The notes beneath the pieces were generated by a model that worked only from the letters and a program-made list of their open reading frames with translations, was not told the origin of the DNA and ran no database searches. This document shows positions 45,119-55,777 of a stretch of DNA of 64,000 bases, in pieces (position 1 is the first letter of the stretch; each line of letters opens with the position of its first letter). Both the position numbers and the translations under genes were made by a program. This DNA is from Neopestalotiopsis rosae (lineage: Eukaryota; Ascomycota; Sordariomycetes; Amphisphaeriales; Sporocadaceae): positions 2,046,001 to 2,110,000 of the forward strand of contig JALGAS010000009.1 in the NCBI GenBank assembly GCA_023078685.1. The letters run 5' to 3'.

Positions 45119-45796
45119 GTACCGGTATGCTGAGCACGGATCGCCACCAACGAATAGTTTCCATGGGTGCAGGGTCAGCGCCTCAGATGCGCAACCACGC
45201 TTCTCGCTGCGCGTCTCCCTATGCCATTTGACCCACTGCGCAGAACACAAAGAACAGATACGAGATAGCATACAGTACTCCTCAGTCAAGTTATCGGCCA
45301 CGTCTGGCGCGAAAATCCGCCAGTCAGCCAGGCACGTTCGTTGACGATTATGGCTCTATGACCGTCAGTAAATCGGAAAGCATCATGTCGATTATCGTCC
45401 TGCAAGATCCTCCTACGACTCTCCTATGCAGGGGATCGGATTGTGTAACCTTTCATAGAGTAATGGAGTAATGGAAAAGTGGTTCTTCTCAGAAAGTATC
45501 GATTTGACCCCAGAATGCAGAAAAAGTTGCCGCTCCTAGCTAACACTAGAAGTGCGGGAACTAAAAAGCGCAATTTGTGGATGTTGTTGGTGCCCGTTAC
45601 ATCTAGACATCTAGGCACCACTCTGAATATCCACAACGCGCGAAATGACTCTACCCACATGGTTTTTCCGCTAACGGTGAAGGGCCAGAACGGATTAGTC
45701 TTTGGGCTTAAATCGGACTCAGGACATAAACTTGAGAAACGGATGTGTCAGTTGCCTTCCAAAAACACAGCAAGTTTTGGGCGCGCTACTATACTG
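45119..45796. other. No supported gene
   Basis: Unrecognised DNA between two dispersed repeats. Confidence 0.4.
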
Positions 45797-46035
45797 TAAA
45801 AACTCAGCGAGCACAAATTTTGCCTTCACGTTTCGGCTCTGCTGTAGTGAGCGTATTCTACTTGCATATCGCGGCAATATAAGCCCTTCGCTGGCGGCTG
45901 GCCCTATGTACAAAAGTGTAGAAAGTAACTCTAATTTTCGCAATGAACTACAGTTGTACTCGGGGATTTATGCTCAGGTTATTGATTCTTTTTTTTCTTT
46001 TCTTTTCTTTTCTTTCTTTTCGAGATACAGTAAAG
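45797..46035 (+). repeat. Repeat segment shared with 7600-7830
   Basis: AACTCAGCGAGCACA, TTCACGTTTCGGCTCTGCTG, AAGCCCTTCGCTG and GGATTTATGCT occur in the same order at 7617-7800. The segment ends in a TTTTC-rich run followed by CGAGATACAGTAAAGG, a link that continues in a third copy near 54640-54785. Confidence 0.7.
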
Positions 46036-46486
46036 GGCGAAATGGGTGTCGCATGTTTGTTTATATAAGAACTATAGCGGGAGCCAATTTTGGAACCCAG
46101 GGCTGACAATCCGAAATTGGCTCGTACCTAGTTGTATCGGTACTTGACTTTGATGACAATGACAAGCAACAGCCAGAACTAGCTTACGCGATTGCTTACA
46201 TTATTGCCACTAATTAGTGCATTTTGGATCGAGACATGAGTTTCCAAGAATGCTGGTGGTTGAGAATCCTTAGCTACTCTACAGTACAGAATTAGACCTG
46301 GCTGGATTATGTATGAACGGTATTGAATACTGCAGTACATTCCATCCACACTGCTATCATTGACAACCATGACAGCATCATCTTAGAACATAAGCAGGCG
46401 ATACAAAATGCAATTGAAGAAATGTAGTCATTTAGTTTGCACAACTTTTGAGCAGCGGCATTACGCTCCTGAAAAGTCCAATTCTG
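46036..46486. other. 3' flank of NLR gene, no gene
   Basis: No feature recognised downstream of the NLR stop. Confidence 0.4.
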
Positions 46487-49400
46487 TTACAGTACTACCT
46501 TAAACCTCCGAAATACCGCCTTGAATGCATCCCGGCGCCTTTGTCTAGAAGCTGTGGGTATTTCTATGCCATCATCCTCTTCCAATGCTGACGGATTTCC
46601 GATGGACGAGTTGGTGCCGAATGATTCAGTAGACGACGACGTACTGAATCTCATAACGGATTCTCGCCATGAGCGGACCTTAGGATGCGACGACCCATAC
46701 AATACTTCTAAGCCAGCAAGAGCCTGCGTGCAAAAGTGTCTGGCTTTAATTGACTTGCTCTGAGCCTTAAAAAGGAGTCCTAAGTTCCATGTGGTATTTA
46801 TTGCTGGTTGATATGTCGTCAGAATTTCAGGACCTACTGCCTTCTCGTACCCTTCGAGCGCCCGCACATACATCTCTTCGGCCTCTTGCAGCTTGCCTTG
46901 GCCGAAGTAAAGGCTCCCTAGGTTGCTGACCGTCTCCAGTGTCGACGTGTGATCCGGTCCCCACGCCTTCTCCTTCCCTTGGAGCGCCCGCAGAAGCATC
47001 TCCTCGGCCTCTTGCATCTTGCCTTGGTCGGAGTAAAGGCTCCCTAGGTTGCCGACCGTGGAGAGTGTCGACGTGTGATCCGGTCCCCACGCCTTCTCCT
47101 TCCCTTGGAGCGCCCGCAGAAGCATCGCCTCGGCTTCTTGCATCTTGCCTTGGTCGGAATAAAGGTTTCCTAGGTTGTTGACCGTGTTAAGCGTTGACGT
47201 ATGATCCGGTCCCCGCGCCTTCTCGTACCCTTGGAGCGCCCGCAGAAGCATCTCCTCGGCTTCTCGCATCTTGCCTTGGTCGGAGTAAAGGTTTCCTAGG
47301 TTGTTGACCGTGTCAAGCGTCGACGTGTGATCCGGTCCCCGCGCCTTCTCCTTCCCTTGGAGCGCCCGCAGAAGCATCTCCTCGGCTTCTTCCATCTTGC
47401 CTTGGTCTTTGTAAAGGAGACCTAGGTTGTTGACCGTGTACAGCGTCGACGTATGATCCGGTCCCCAAGCCTTCTCCTTCCCTTGGAGCGCCCGCAGAAG
47501 CATCTCCTCGGCTTCTCGCATCTTGCCTTGGTCTTTGTAAAGGAGACCCAGGTTGTTGACTGTGTTAAGCGTTGACGTGTGATCCGGTCCCCACGCCTTC
47601 TCGTACCCTTGGAGCGCCTGCAGAAGCATCGCCTCGGCTTCTCGCATCTTGCCTTGGTCGGAGTAAAGGTTTCCTAGGTTGTTGACCGTGTCAAGCGTCG
47701 ACGTGTGATCCGGTCCCCACGCCTTCTCGTACCCTTGGAGCGCCTGCAGAAGCATCGCCTCGGCCTCTTGCATCTTGCCTTGGTCGGAATAAAGGTTTCC
47801 TAGGTTGTTGACCGTGTTAAGCGTCGACGTGTGATCCGGTCCCCAAGCCTTCTCCTTCCCTTGGAGCGCCCGCAGAAGCATCTCCTCGGCTTCTCGCATC
47901 TTGCCTTGGTCTTTGTAAAGGAGACCTAGGTTGTTGACCGTGTACAGCGTCGACGTATGATCCGGTCCCCAAGCCTTCTCCTTCCCTTGGAGCGCCCGCA
48001 GAAGCATCTCCTCGGCTTCTCGCATCTTGCCTTGGTCTTCGTAAAGGAGACCCAGGTTGTTGACCGTGTTAAGCGTCGACGTGTGATCCGGTCCCCGCGC
48101 CTTCTCGTACCCTTGGAGCGCCCGCAGAAGCATCGCCTCGGCTTCTTGCATCTTGCCTTGGTCTTTGTAAAGGAGACCTAGGTTGTTGACCGTGTCCAGC
48201 GTCGACGTGTGATCCGGTCCCCAAGCCTTCTCGTACCCTTGGAGCGCCCGCAGAAGCATCTCCTCGGCTTCTCGCATCTTGCCTTGGTCTTTGTAAAGGA
48301 GACCCAGGTTGTTGACCGTGTCCAGCGTCGACGTGTAATCCGGTCCCCAAGCCTTCTCCTTCCCTTGGAGCGCCCACAAATACATCGCCTCGGCCTCTTG
48401 CATCTTGCCTTGGTCTTTGTAAAGGTTCCCTAGGTTGTTGACCGTGTCCAGCGTCGACGTGTGATCTGGTCCCCAAGCCTTCTCCTTCCCTTGGAGCGCC
48501 CACAAATACATCTCCTCGGCTTCTTGCATCTTGCCTTGGTCTTTGTAAAGGTCCCCCACATTGTGTAAAGCCCAAGCTAAACTGTCATCACTCATATCGA
48601 TTGTGGCGCAAGACTTGGTCGCATGTGGGACAAGCCTCTTTTGGAGCACCCAGAACTGCCCGTCGTTCTCTGAAGGAATACGGGAGGCTACGCACTTCAA
48701 AGCAAGTTTGCCTAACTCTTGGTCCCAATCTTGATTTAATACGTGAATAGACCAGCTGTGTAGGCAGCTGTGAATGCTATATCCGCTTGACTCTGAATGG
48801 TCTGAGATCAGAGAGTGTGGTTCCACAAATCCATAATTATGCAGGATACCCATGGAACTATTGAAGTTGAGCTCGTCAGCCAGTCCTTGCATCCACACTG
48901 GACAGTCATCATCAGAGGACTGGAAAAGTTCGAACCATATATCTTCGTTATCGAAGTATGCCCACCAGCGAAGTAGTTGAGCTGCAAGCGGGTTTTGTGT
49001 TTCGACGTGCTCATAGGAGATCTGCCATGTAGAGCTGATTGTGCGGTCCTGGTATGAACCCAAGTTGGGAGTGTCTGCATGGATCCTTGTCCACGATTTC
49101 TCATAATGTCGAAGGTAATCGGCTAAGCTGATTGGTACATGTCTTAGATACGCTCCAGCCGTAGCGAGGGCTAGAGGCAGCCCGTCAAGCTGCCCAACAA
49201 GCCTCCTTGCATCCGTGTCTGAGCAAAATATTAGCAAGATCCGGAGTATTTGAGAGCCTCTTACCTGTTTCTAGGATATCCCGGCCTGACGTTGCTGATA
49301 AAATCTTGAGGCTGTCATCCATGGCTGTGAGCTTTTTTATTCGAATGCGATGGCCGATGTCGACTTGTGACAACCGTGTGGTAATTATCATCGAGCCTTG

Positions 49401-50686
49401 GTATGCCGTGGGGGAAAGTGACTGAATGTCGATTGCTGTAGTGTTTGAGGAGTTCGGCAGCTTCGGGTTATCATAGTTGTCGTATACAACCAACCACCTA
49501 GTGTTATCTGGCTGGCTTAACCACGCCTTGACCGCTTCGACAATCTCACTGTCGTTTCGCTCCAAATCCAGAGCGCTGAGATAACTGGCATGGGGCCGCT
49601 GCTGCAAGATCTGCCTTGCGACTTTGGTAAAGCTCTGTTGAATAGATGTCTCGTCCTTGACGTTGATCCAGAATACAGCAGAATACTCATTTCGATATTG
49701 CTTTATATACGCAACCGCAAGCTGCGTTTTACCGATACCGCCTAGACCGTGCAGGGACACAATGCGACGACTTCCATCTGAGCTGAGCACTCTGCGCATC
49801 TCGGCCAGTTCTTCCTGTCTGGCAACAAAGTGCTGTGTCTCGGGAATTTCGGAAAGACTGAATGATACGGAGAAGTCATTCGCGTGTTTCCCTGGTCTTG
49901 TCAGTCTTGGAAGTTTGGTCCTTAAATTCATGGTTCCTTTTCACCTTTCACAGCTTTCTGAATCTCTTCACGTAGCCGTAGCTGTGCCCTCTCTTGTCCC
50001 TCGCCATAGATCAACGGCATGAAGACATCGAATATGCCAAGGAGACAGTATGCCATGTCCTCCTCGTGTGTAGTCTGACGATTGCGAGCCCATGCCTCTC
50101 GTTCTGATACCGTGAAGTGGGATAACGGCGTACCGCGAAGAGCGTTCGCGGGGATGTTCGTAATGTCACGGATGAGAGGCTCTAGTGACCGCTTGTCGCC
50201 GAGCCGTAACCCTTCTTTCGAGTAGAACTCAACCGTTTTCGGGGCGATGAGCTCCTGCAGCGTCCATCCACGATCAAACCACCTGCTCTTTCGGAAAGCC
50301 TGTTCCCATGCCAGAGAACTAGGTATCGAAGTGGCCGTTGCAGTGCTGCAGACGTCGGGTAGGTACACATAGCATCGTTTCGCATCGCGGTACCACCGAA
50401 ACATACTGTTGATCGCCGTCTGAAGCACGATGCCGTCAGATTTGTCGATGCAGCAGGTGTCGACCCAGAAGTATTGCAACCCGTCTCGTTTCGCTTGCTC
50501 GGCGCAGAACTTGATCTTCTCAAAACCAAGCTTGTGCTGCCATTTGCCCGGTGGCTTTGACAGGTCCGGGAAGATCACCTCTTCTGCTCCCCATGTATGA
50601 GACAGGATCGCGTAAGGAGGAATGTCCGAAGGGAGGTCGGCTGTGAGGCCGTATTGGCCATTACTGTCTACTTGTAATAGCCGCAT
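46487..50686 (-). CDS. HET-NB-ARC-TPR NOD-like receptor, 1366 aa, three exons
   Basis: Exons 49945-50686, 49265-49891 and 46487-49218, with introns 49892-49944 (GTGAAA, ACTGAC branch, ACCAG) and 49219-49264 (GTAAGA, GCTAAT branch, CTCAG). Both joins are in phase. Exon 1 is a HET domain: YAILSHTWGAEEV, YFWVDTCCIDKSDG, WFDRGWTLQELIAP, AYCLLGIFDVFMPLIYGEG. Exon 2 and early exon 3 form the NB-ARC: P-loop LHGLGGIGKTQLAVAY, Walker B RWLVVYDNYDNP, SMIITTR and GLPLALATAGAYL. About residues 666-1254 are 14 TPR units of 42 residues, NNLGLLYKDQGK... to GPDHTSTLDTV, plus a degenerate 15th. HET domains trigger heterokaryon-incompatibility cell death, NB-ARC is the nucleotide switch and TPR the sensor (established for the class). 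All motifs are intact, so the receptor should be functional. Its ligand is unknown. Confidence 0.93.
46826..48590 (-). repeat. 126-bp coding minisatellite (14 TPR units)
   Basis: Fourteen tandem 126-bp units encode the NLR's TPR array. Units 3-13 are nearly identical in DNA; several neighbours share long exact stretches (for example CCTTGGAGCGCCCGCAGAAG). Variation is concentrated at few codons: Asn/Leu/Ser after NLG, Lys/Ser/Glu before DQGKM, Gln/Arg/Glu after it, Glu/Ala, Arg/Gln/Trp, Lys/Tyr, Trp/Arg and Asp/Asn/Tyr/Ser/Glu before TV. Confidence 0.92.
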
Positions 50687-51308
50687 CGTCGCATCGTGTG
50701 AGATCGTTCGCCAATGAATATCGAAGCTAATGGATGAAAAACGCCATCGTGGTGCAGTAATGCGGATTGCCTGTGGTGGTCATCTTGTCTGCTTCCGCTT
50801 TGAAAGACGTTCAACGGATGGTACAGCATGAGGCTGTGTGGATGAGGGGTAATCAGCGTTGGGCTCAGCCGCATTCAAGGATCGGAATACGTTTCCACGT
50901 GACTGTCATCCCCTGAAATTATTTTAGAACAACGGGATGTCGGAGGAGGTTACATCGCGCCTTGACCAAGTGATTGTTGCAATGGGAAAGAGTGTCTCGA
51001 CGTGTGGTGGTTTTTTGTGAAAATGCTGCTCTTCTTTCATTCCACGCATCGGTCCCTTGGGATCCTTAGTGGGTCTTCCAAGTTGCTTGGGTGGGCCACA
51101 CCAAGGACAAAGGACAAAGGACAAAGGACAAAGAACAACGAACAACGAACAACGAACAAACAGCAAACAGCAAACAATTACTAGACTCCGACCGCCGAAA
51201 TGGCCCTTTCAATGTTAGCTACGTCTGGTATCACAATGGATTCCCTTTTTCTCAACTCTGCTATGTGTTGCCTGTACGCAGGTTCATCATCGGTATTCGT
51301 AGACGAAG
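50687..51308. other. Divergent intergenic region between NLR and transposase
   Basis: Contains the NLR promoter side and the 5' flank of the transposon. A 7-bp/9-bp minisatellite lies at 51102-51176. Transposon ends were not identified. Confidence 0.45.
51102..51176 (+). repeat. Short-unit minisatellite (AAGGACA / AACAACG / CAGCAAA)
   Basis: Four AAAGGAC-type units, then AACAACG units, then CAGCAAA units run without gaps. Confidence 0.85.
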
Positions 51309-52289
51309 ATGGCGCCGCCCCTAGACGCCGAGCGACGTGGTTTGGTCGAATCGATGCTCGACAAGGGGTACGATAATCGCACCATCAAGTTGAGAGCATC
51401 ATGTAGCATACGTGCTGTCCAGCGGATTTGTCGTGAAAGGGAAGCACCAAGACGCCCAACTACGACCAGGACCCGCGCTGGCCGCCGTAGCTGCATTACA
51501 GCACCTATGCTGGCCGCTTTACGTGATGTTCTGACCCAACAGCCTGATCTATACCGGGACGAATTAGTCGAGTACTTCTATCGAGAGTTCGGTAGGAGAG
51601 TGTCAGAGAGGTCGATTGGCCGAGCTTTGCATTCCATAGGATGGACGAGAAAAACGATCCGACGAATCGCTCAGCAGCGAGATGACGATCTCCGAGACCT
51701 ATATCTTCATACCATAGCACAATACAAGTCCTACCAGCTCATCTTCGTCGATGAGTCTGGTTGTGATAGAAGAGCCGGCTATCGACGTTGGGGATGGTCA
51801 CCAAAAGGGACCACACCCACACAAATTGCTAAATTCGGCCGTGGAAAAAGATGGCACATCCTTCCTGCATACGCACAAGATGGCATCATGCTACGGCGAG
51901 TGTATCAGGGCGCGACTGACAGTGATTTGTTCGAGGATTTCATTGCGCAGTTACTGCAGCACTGTGGCCGGTTCCCTGCACCCAAGTCTGTGATTGTAAT
52001 GGACAACGCGTCATGGCATCACTCTGAAAGAATCCTGGAAATGGCCCGAGAGGCCGGCGTGATTATTATATTTCTGCCTCCATACTCTCCTGACTTCAAC
52101 CCGATCGAGGAGAAATTCGGAGTGCTCAAGCGATTCATCAAAAAGCATTGGTACGAGAATGAGGACTTTATCCGTCGAGATTTTGGGTCGTTCCTAGAAT
52201 GGTGCGTCGATGTAGTCGGGGATGATGTTGCCGTTGCAGAAAACCACTTCCGTCATGCAGGTCTCTTCATTACATACCCGCCTACATAA
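51309..52289 (+). CDS. Tc1/mariner-IS630-type transposase, 326 aa, intact
   Basis: Single exon, MAPPLDAERRGLVESMLDKG. An N-terminal helix-turn-helix (DNRTIKLRASCSIRAVQRIC) precedes a basic linker. A second HTH-like part contains RRVSERSIGRALHSIGWTRK. The DDE catalytic core follows: FVDESGCDRR (first Asp), VIVMDNASWHHSER (second Asp) and PPYSPDFNPIEEKFG (Glu). I count 34 residues between second Asp and Glu, a DD34E spacing. Cut-and-paste transposition at TA is expected for the family. There are no stops or frameshifts, unlike most mobile DNA in this window, so the insertion is probably young. I could not define terminal inverted repeats with confidence. Confidence 0.9.
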   Translation: MAPPLDAERRGLVESMLDKGYDNRTIKLRASCSIRAVQRICREREAPRRPTTTRTRAGRRSCITAPMLAALRDVLTQQPDLYRDELVEYFYREFGRRVSERSIGRALHSIGWTRKTIRRIAQQRDDDLRDLYLHTIAQYKSYQLIFVDESGCDRRAGYRRWGWSPKGTTPTQIAKFGRGKRWHILPAYAQDGIMLRRVYQGATDSDLFEDFIAQLLQHCGRFPAPKSVIVMDNASWHHSERILEMAREAGVIIIFLPPYSPDFNPIEEKFGVLKRFIKKHWYENEDFIRRDFGSFLEWCVDVVGDDVAVAENHFRHAGLFITYPPT

Positions 52290-52545
52290 GTTTGATCTGT
52301 TCTTCGGTTCGTTCTGGATATGTTATACTTTGGCGGCTGGGGAGACGATGTCACACTGTTATAACATACGATAGATTATGCAAATTGAGCTTTAGTCTGT
52401 CACAAAGGGAAAAGGCTGAAGAGCCACCTATATAGCCGCCAAGTCTCGGAGCTAGTCTGGCCGAGATTATATTATTGGGATGCTTGGCAGTCCTCTACAA
52501 GTCTCGTTTCCGTCGGATTGTGACCATCACCGTTCGCTGGTAACG

Positions 52546-53802
52546 TTATCCTCGAGAAACTTCTGCCCCTTTCCACCACGTCTCAATATTGATCTTGCTC
52601 ACAAACTGTAATGCCACGCCGCGCTTCACGCCTCCTTCGGTGAGCAAGTCGACGACCGGCAGTGAATATTCTAGCACGGCATTCAGATCTAGCAGGTTGT
52701 CCATCGCACAATCATTGCATGCCGTCAAGCTCATCTTCCACACCTCATCTTCGGTTTGTGCCACTCCCCAGCGGCAGTACTCTTCCAGCCTTCGTGCTCT
52801 ATCACCAGAGATACTCACACGTTGTTCTTCCGTGGCGGCTGCAGTGACAAAACTGTGACTAGGGTGTGACGACATGTGGATTTTACCAGAGCGACAGCTC
52901 TCTGGAGGTTGGTCTGCCTTGCGTTTCCGACTCTGATTCAGGACGTCCTGGACGATCCTGGGCGGGACATCGATGCTCACGTCGACATCGTCTTCAGTCT
53001 CGCCTTCCTTCATTTTGTCTTTGAGATCATCAAGGATAGCCTCCAGGTGACGTGCTTCCAGTTTATGGTGGTTTCCCTGCTCGTCCGGCCAGCAGTGAGG
53101 TCCTTTCTTACAATACTTCCCTCTACAACGATAGTGCTTGTATACCCGGGTCCATAGGCCAGCTTCCGCGGCTCTCTGAGCTTTCTGCGCTTCCGTAGCA
53201 CTTTGCTTCTTGCCCCTTCGTTTTGATGCGACCGAAGATTGGGATTCCTCTTTGTATACGAGCTCAATGTGGACTGTAATCTTCTTTCCCAATCTGACTA
53301 AATCACCCAAGCCTTCAAGGTGATCGTCTATCATATTCCAATCGACCGTGGAGTTTTCAAAGCACTCGGAGAAGCCTCGTGATCTTGTTCGTTCGATGGA
53401 TATACCGACGGTCGTTGTTTCGTGCACGTAGCTATCGCCGGGGAACTTTTCCTGATCGGACAATATAGCGTCCACGACGCTCTGTAACGTCATTCGCCAA
53501 TAATCACTGGGCGCTAGCACGACATCAAGCTTCGAGCCTTGCGACACTTGCCTAGCTCGTATCCTTTCCCGTTGGGAGATCTTCCAGCGAAGATCGTAAT
53601 GTATACACTCGGGATTGGTCCTGTCATAGTGGTGCTCACTGTCCCACTTGTTCAAGCGGAGGAGTGGTAGCTCTGGTCCGCTGTTCGACAACTCGTCCAG
53701 CTCTTCGACATCGATTCGCCTGTCGGGAGGTGGGAACCAGGGAGTGGAAAAGTCGACAGCATTACCACCGCTATTATAGGAGCCGAGAAATGAATTGTCC
53801 AT
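52546..53802 (-). CDS. Fungal protein of unknown function, 418 aa
   Basis: Single exon, MDNSFLGSYNSGGNAVDF. TATATAA sits only about 13 bp before the ATG, so transcription might start at or within the frame, or a further 5' exon exists. Middle: a conserved-looking block (HYDLRWKISQRERIRARQVS, VVLAPSDYWRMTLQSVVDAI), a KRRGKK-containing basic patch and a CRGKYCKKGPHCW cluster of Cys/His that could bind zinc. C-terminus: WGVAQTEDEVWKMSLTACND, then LLTEGGVKRGVALQFVSKIN, a motif also at the end of the 672-aa protein. I recognise the type as a recurrent fungal hypothetical protein but have no function. The gene is beside the transposon, not inside it. Confidence 0.75.
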   Translation of the reverse strand: MDNSFLGSYNSGGNAVDFSTPWFPPPDRRIDVEELDELSNSGPELPLLRLNKWDSEHHYDRTNPECIHYDLRWKISQRERIRARQVSQGSKLDVVLAPSDYWRMTLQSVVDAILSDQEKFPGDSYVHETTTVGISIERTRSRGFSECFENSTVDWNMIDDHLEGLGDLVRLGKKITVHIELVYKEESQSSVASKRRGKKQSATEAQKAQRAAEAGLWTRVYKHYRCRGKYCKKGPHCWPDEQGNHHKLEARHLEAILDDLKDKMKEGETEDDVDVSIDVPPRIVQDVLNQSRKRKADQPPESCRSGKIHMSSHPSHSFVTAAATEEQRVSISGDRARRLEEYCRWGVAQTEDEVWKMSLTACNDCAMDNLLDLNAVLEYSLPVVDLLTEGGVKRGVALQFVSKINIETWWKGAEVSRG

Positions 53803-55439
53803 GATCTTACCGCGTTATATAGGTGTTCAAGGATTCTTGCGGGAAAACCACGATTGCTGCATGAGAGCATTCCAGCGTCGCTGCTGGTTGAAAATGGATC
53901 CATGGAACCCATCGTGATAACATTCCATGGAATTCTCCTGCTTTCCATAGATAGAACCGTTTTTGGATCACCAGCTAAGGCACCTTTGCTACATCCCTTG
54001 ATCCATCTGGAATGTTTGCTCAAGTTTGTTGGCTGCGCATCAGTCGTAGCCTAGTGGGGCAAGCCGACTTGCGATTTGTTGGAAACAACGCGAATCACTC
54101 ATCAATGTCGAGGCGACCCGCGCTCGCTCATCCGTTGATCCAAGCATTGACACATGATTGATCGATTTGTCCTGCATTTGATGAGCGATGTATTCTGTTT
54201 TCATTTTGGAAATCGAAGACGCGGGGGAATTGAAGAAGCATTAGAGTTAGATAAAGGAATTTAATCAGTGCTGTATCGATGAGATGAACTTGCGCAGCAG
54301 TGCTTTATGTGGTCATACAAAAAGAAAGGGGGAAAAATGATTTGCACTCACTAAGGCGTTCAATGTTCTATATGAGAAAGGGGAGGAGCAGATCCAGATC
54401 AGACTTGTCTGTGGCCTCTGATGGATGACTTTCGTCTAGTGGCGTATTTTCACACTTACAGTGTCAGCGCTGTAAGCAGTTTGGCCAAATCCGACTAAGG
54501 GATTGTGCTAACCCAGCCGATTTTGGAATGTAAGCTGTAAGCGATTAGGAACCGGTACCTGAGAAGTACAAGCTGACTTTGGATCCATTTTTGTACAGCC
54601 AGAAATGGAGCTTTTTATAAAACTTATAAGCAGAATTCTGCGACACCCATTTCGCCTTTTACTGTACATACAATTGTTTGATCGAAATACAGTGACTACA
54701 GTACGTGTTCTCACAAATTTTCAGCTTTCTAGAATTTTGAGACGCAGCTGCTTCTCCCGCCACAAGCACGATCATGGCAGCCATCACTGTTGCTGCCAAT
54801 AGAAAAAGTGTGCGTTTAGGCATAACTATTATCTAAAGCAACCCTAGAAGTTCTTAAATGCACCAAGTGCAATCACTAAGCGTGCCTGACCAGTCCAGAA
54901 AGTCCAAACCGAGATAGCGTCGATGACGAACATATCGAGGGAAGTAAAAACGAGACTCCAGTGAAAACTAGGCTGTGGTAGGCTCAGACACCCTTGGATT
55001 GCTGGGCTACGAGTCAACAGTTTCCTCCCGTGTATCTACTCCGCCGGATACCGAATCCTAGCCAGCTCGAGCATTTGTGGATGAACTCGACCGACTCAGA
55101 CGCCTCTACCCAATTTCCTGGAGTCTGTCCCGACGAAGACGTCTGCTTGCAGTGGCCAGTGAGAACGAAATCAATTGTCTGGTACGTTTGATCTCTATTT
55201 GATGTAGCCATTGATAAGTCAAGATATACGTCGACGATCCACTTATCTAGGCAATTGACACAACCTATTAATTCTGCCATCAAGTTCATGAATTCGACTT
55301 TCAAGCACGTAGTAGGGAGGAAAGCGGATTGCCAATATTCCCGGCAAAAACATTTCCGACATATGGACGCCATAATACACAAAAACGACCTGCGCCGTCA
55401 TCGACAAGATGCCGCCAAATTCTACCTCAACGTTCCTGC
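53803..55439. other. No supported gene; one repeat segment
   Basis: Positions 54640-54785 match 7835-7950 (ATACAATTGTTTGATCGAAA, TCTAGAATTTTGAGACGCAG, GCTGCTTCTCCCGCCACAA). Otherwise only short frames. Confidence 0.45.
54640..54785 (+). repeat. Repeat segment shared with 7835-7950 and 46030-46055
   Basis: CAATTGTTTGATCGAAATA, CTCACAAATTTTCAG, GAATTTTGAGAC and CTTCTCCCGCCACAA occur in the same order in block A. The left end (TGCGACACCCATTTCGCC) matches the reverse complement near 46035-46055, showing that three partial copies of one element are present. Confidence 0.7.
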
Positions 55440-55629
55440 GCCCAAGAGTTAACCAATCATTGCCTGCGCCTGAAAAATTTAGAGCGGTCGGACGCCGACT
55501 CATCGTCGGCAGTTCTGCATACAAATAAGAAGTATTTTGGAGCTAGCCGGATGGATTCTCCGGCTATATTGTTTCTGAAATCAGCGCCTGCTCTGAACCA
55601 AAGCAAGCGCTCGGCCAAGAGATCGTAGG
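55440..55629 (+). pseudogene. Possible 3' remnant of a DUF7924-like gene
   Basis: One plus-strand frame reads LERSDADSSSA, then RMDSPAILFLKSAP and KRSAKRS, mirroring the C-terminus of the gene at 4089-5605 (LGRSEADSASV, EMESPATSFSKQAP, RRSPVKK) in order and spacing. Upstream sequence does not match the nuclease half, and stops occur before 55460 in the equivalent phase. The relationship rests on a short, biased region. Confidence 0.45.
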
Positions 55630-55777
55630 GTTCATGCACCCCCATTGGCTCTCAGTTAAAGGCAGTCCACTCACAAAATCTTCAAGTTCTTTTGCAATAC
55701 CATTCAATGAAAATAAAAATTGGTTACTGCCAGCAGTTGGCTCAGAGTCCCTCATCACATTTGAGTCGAACTTCGAC

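Noticed and set aside
48069..48575. 168-codon shadow frame inside the TPR array, repeated motif RPRQDARSRGD
   Set aside because: Alternate phase of the 126-bp coding repeat; repetition follows from the real frame.
51177..52545. Possible terminal inverted repeats around the transposase (ACTAG-CTCCGA near 51180 and 52455)
   Set aside because: Only a short imperfect match; could be chance, so element ends are not claimed.
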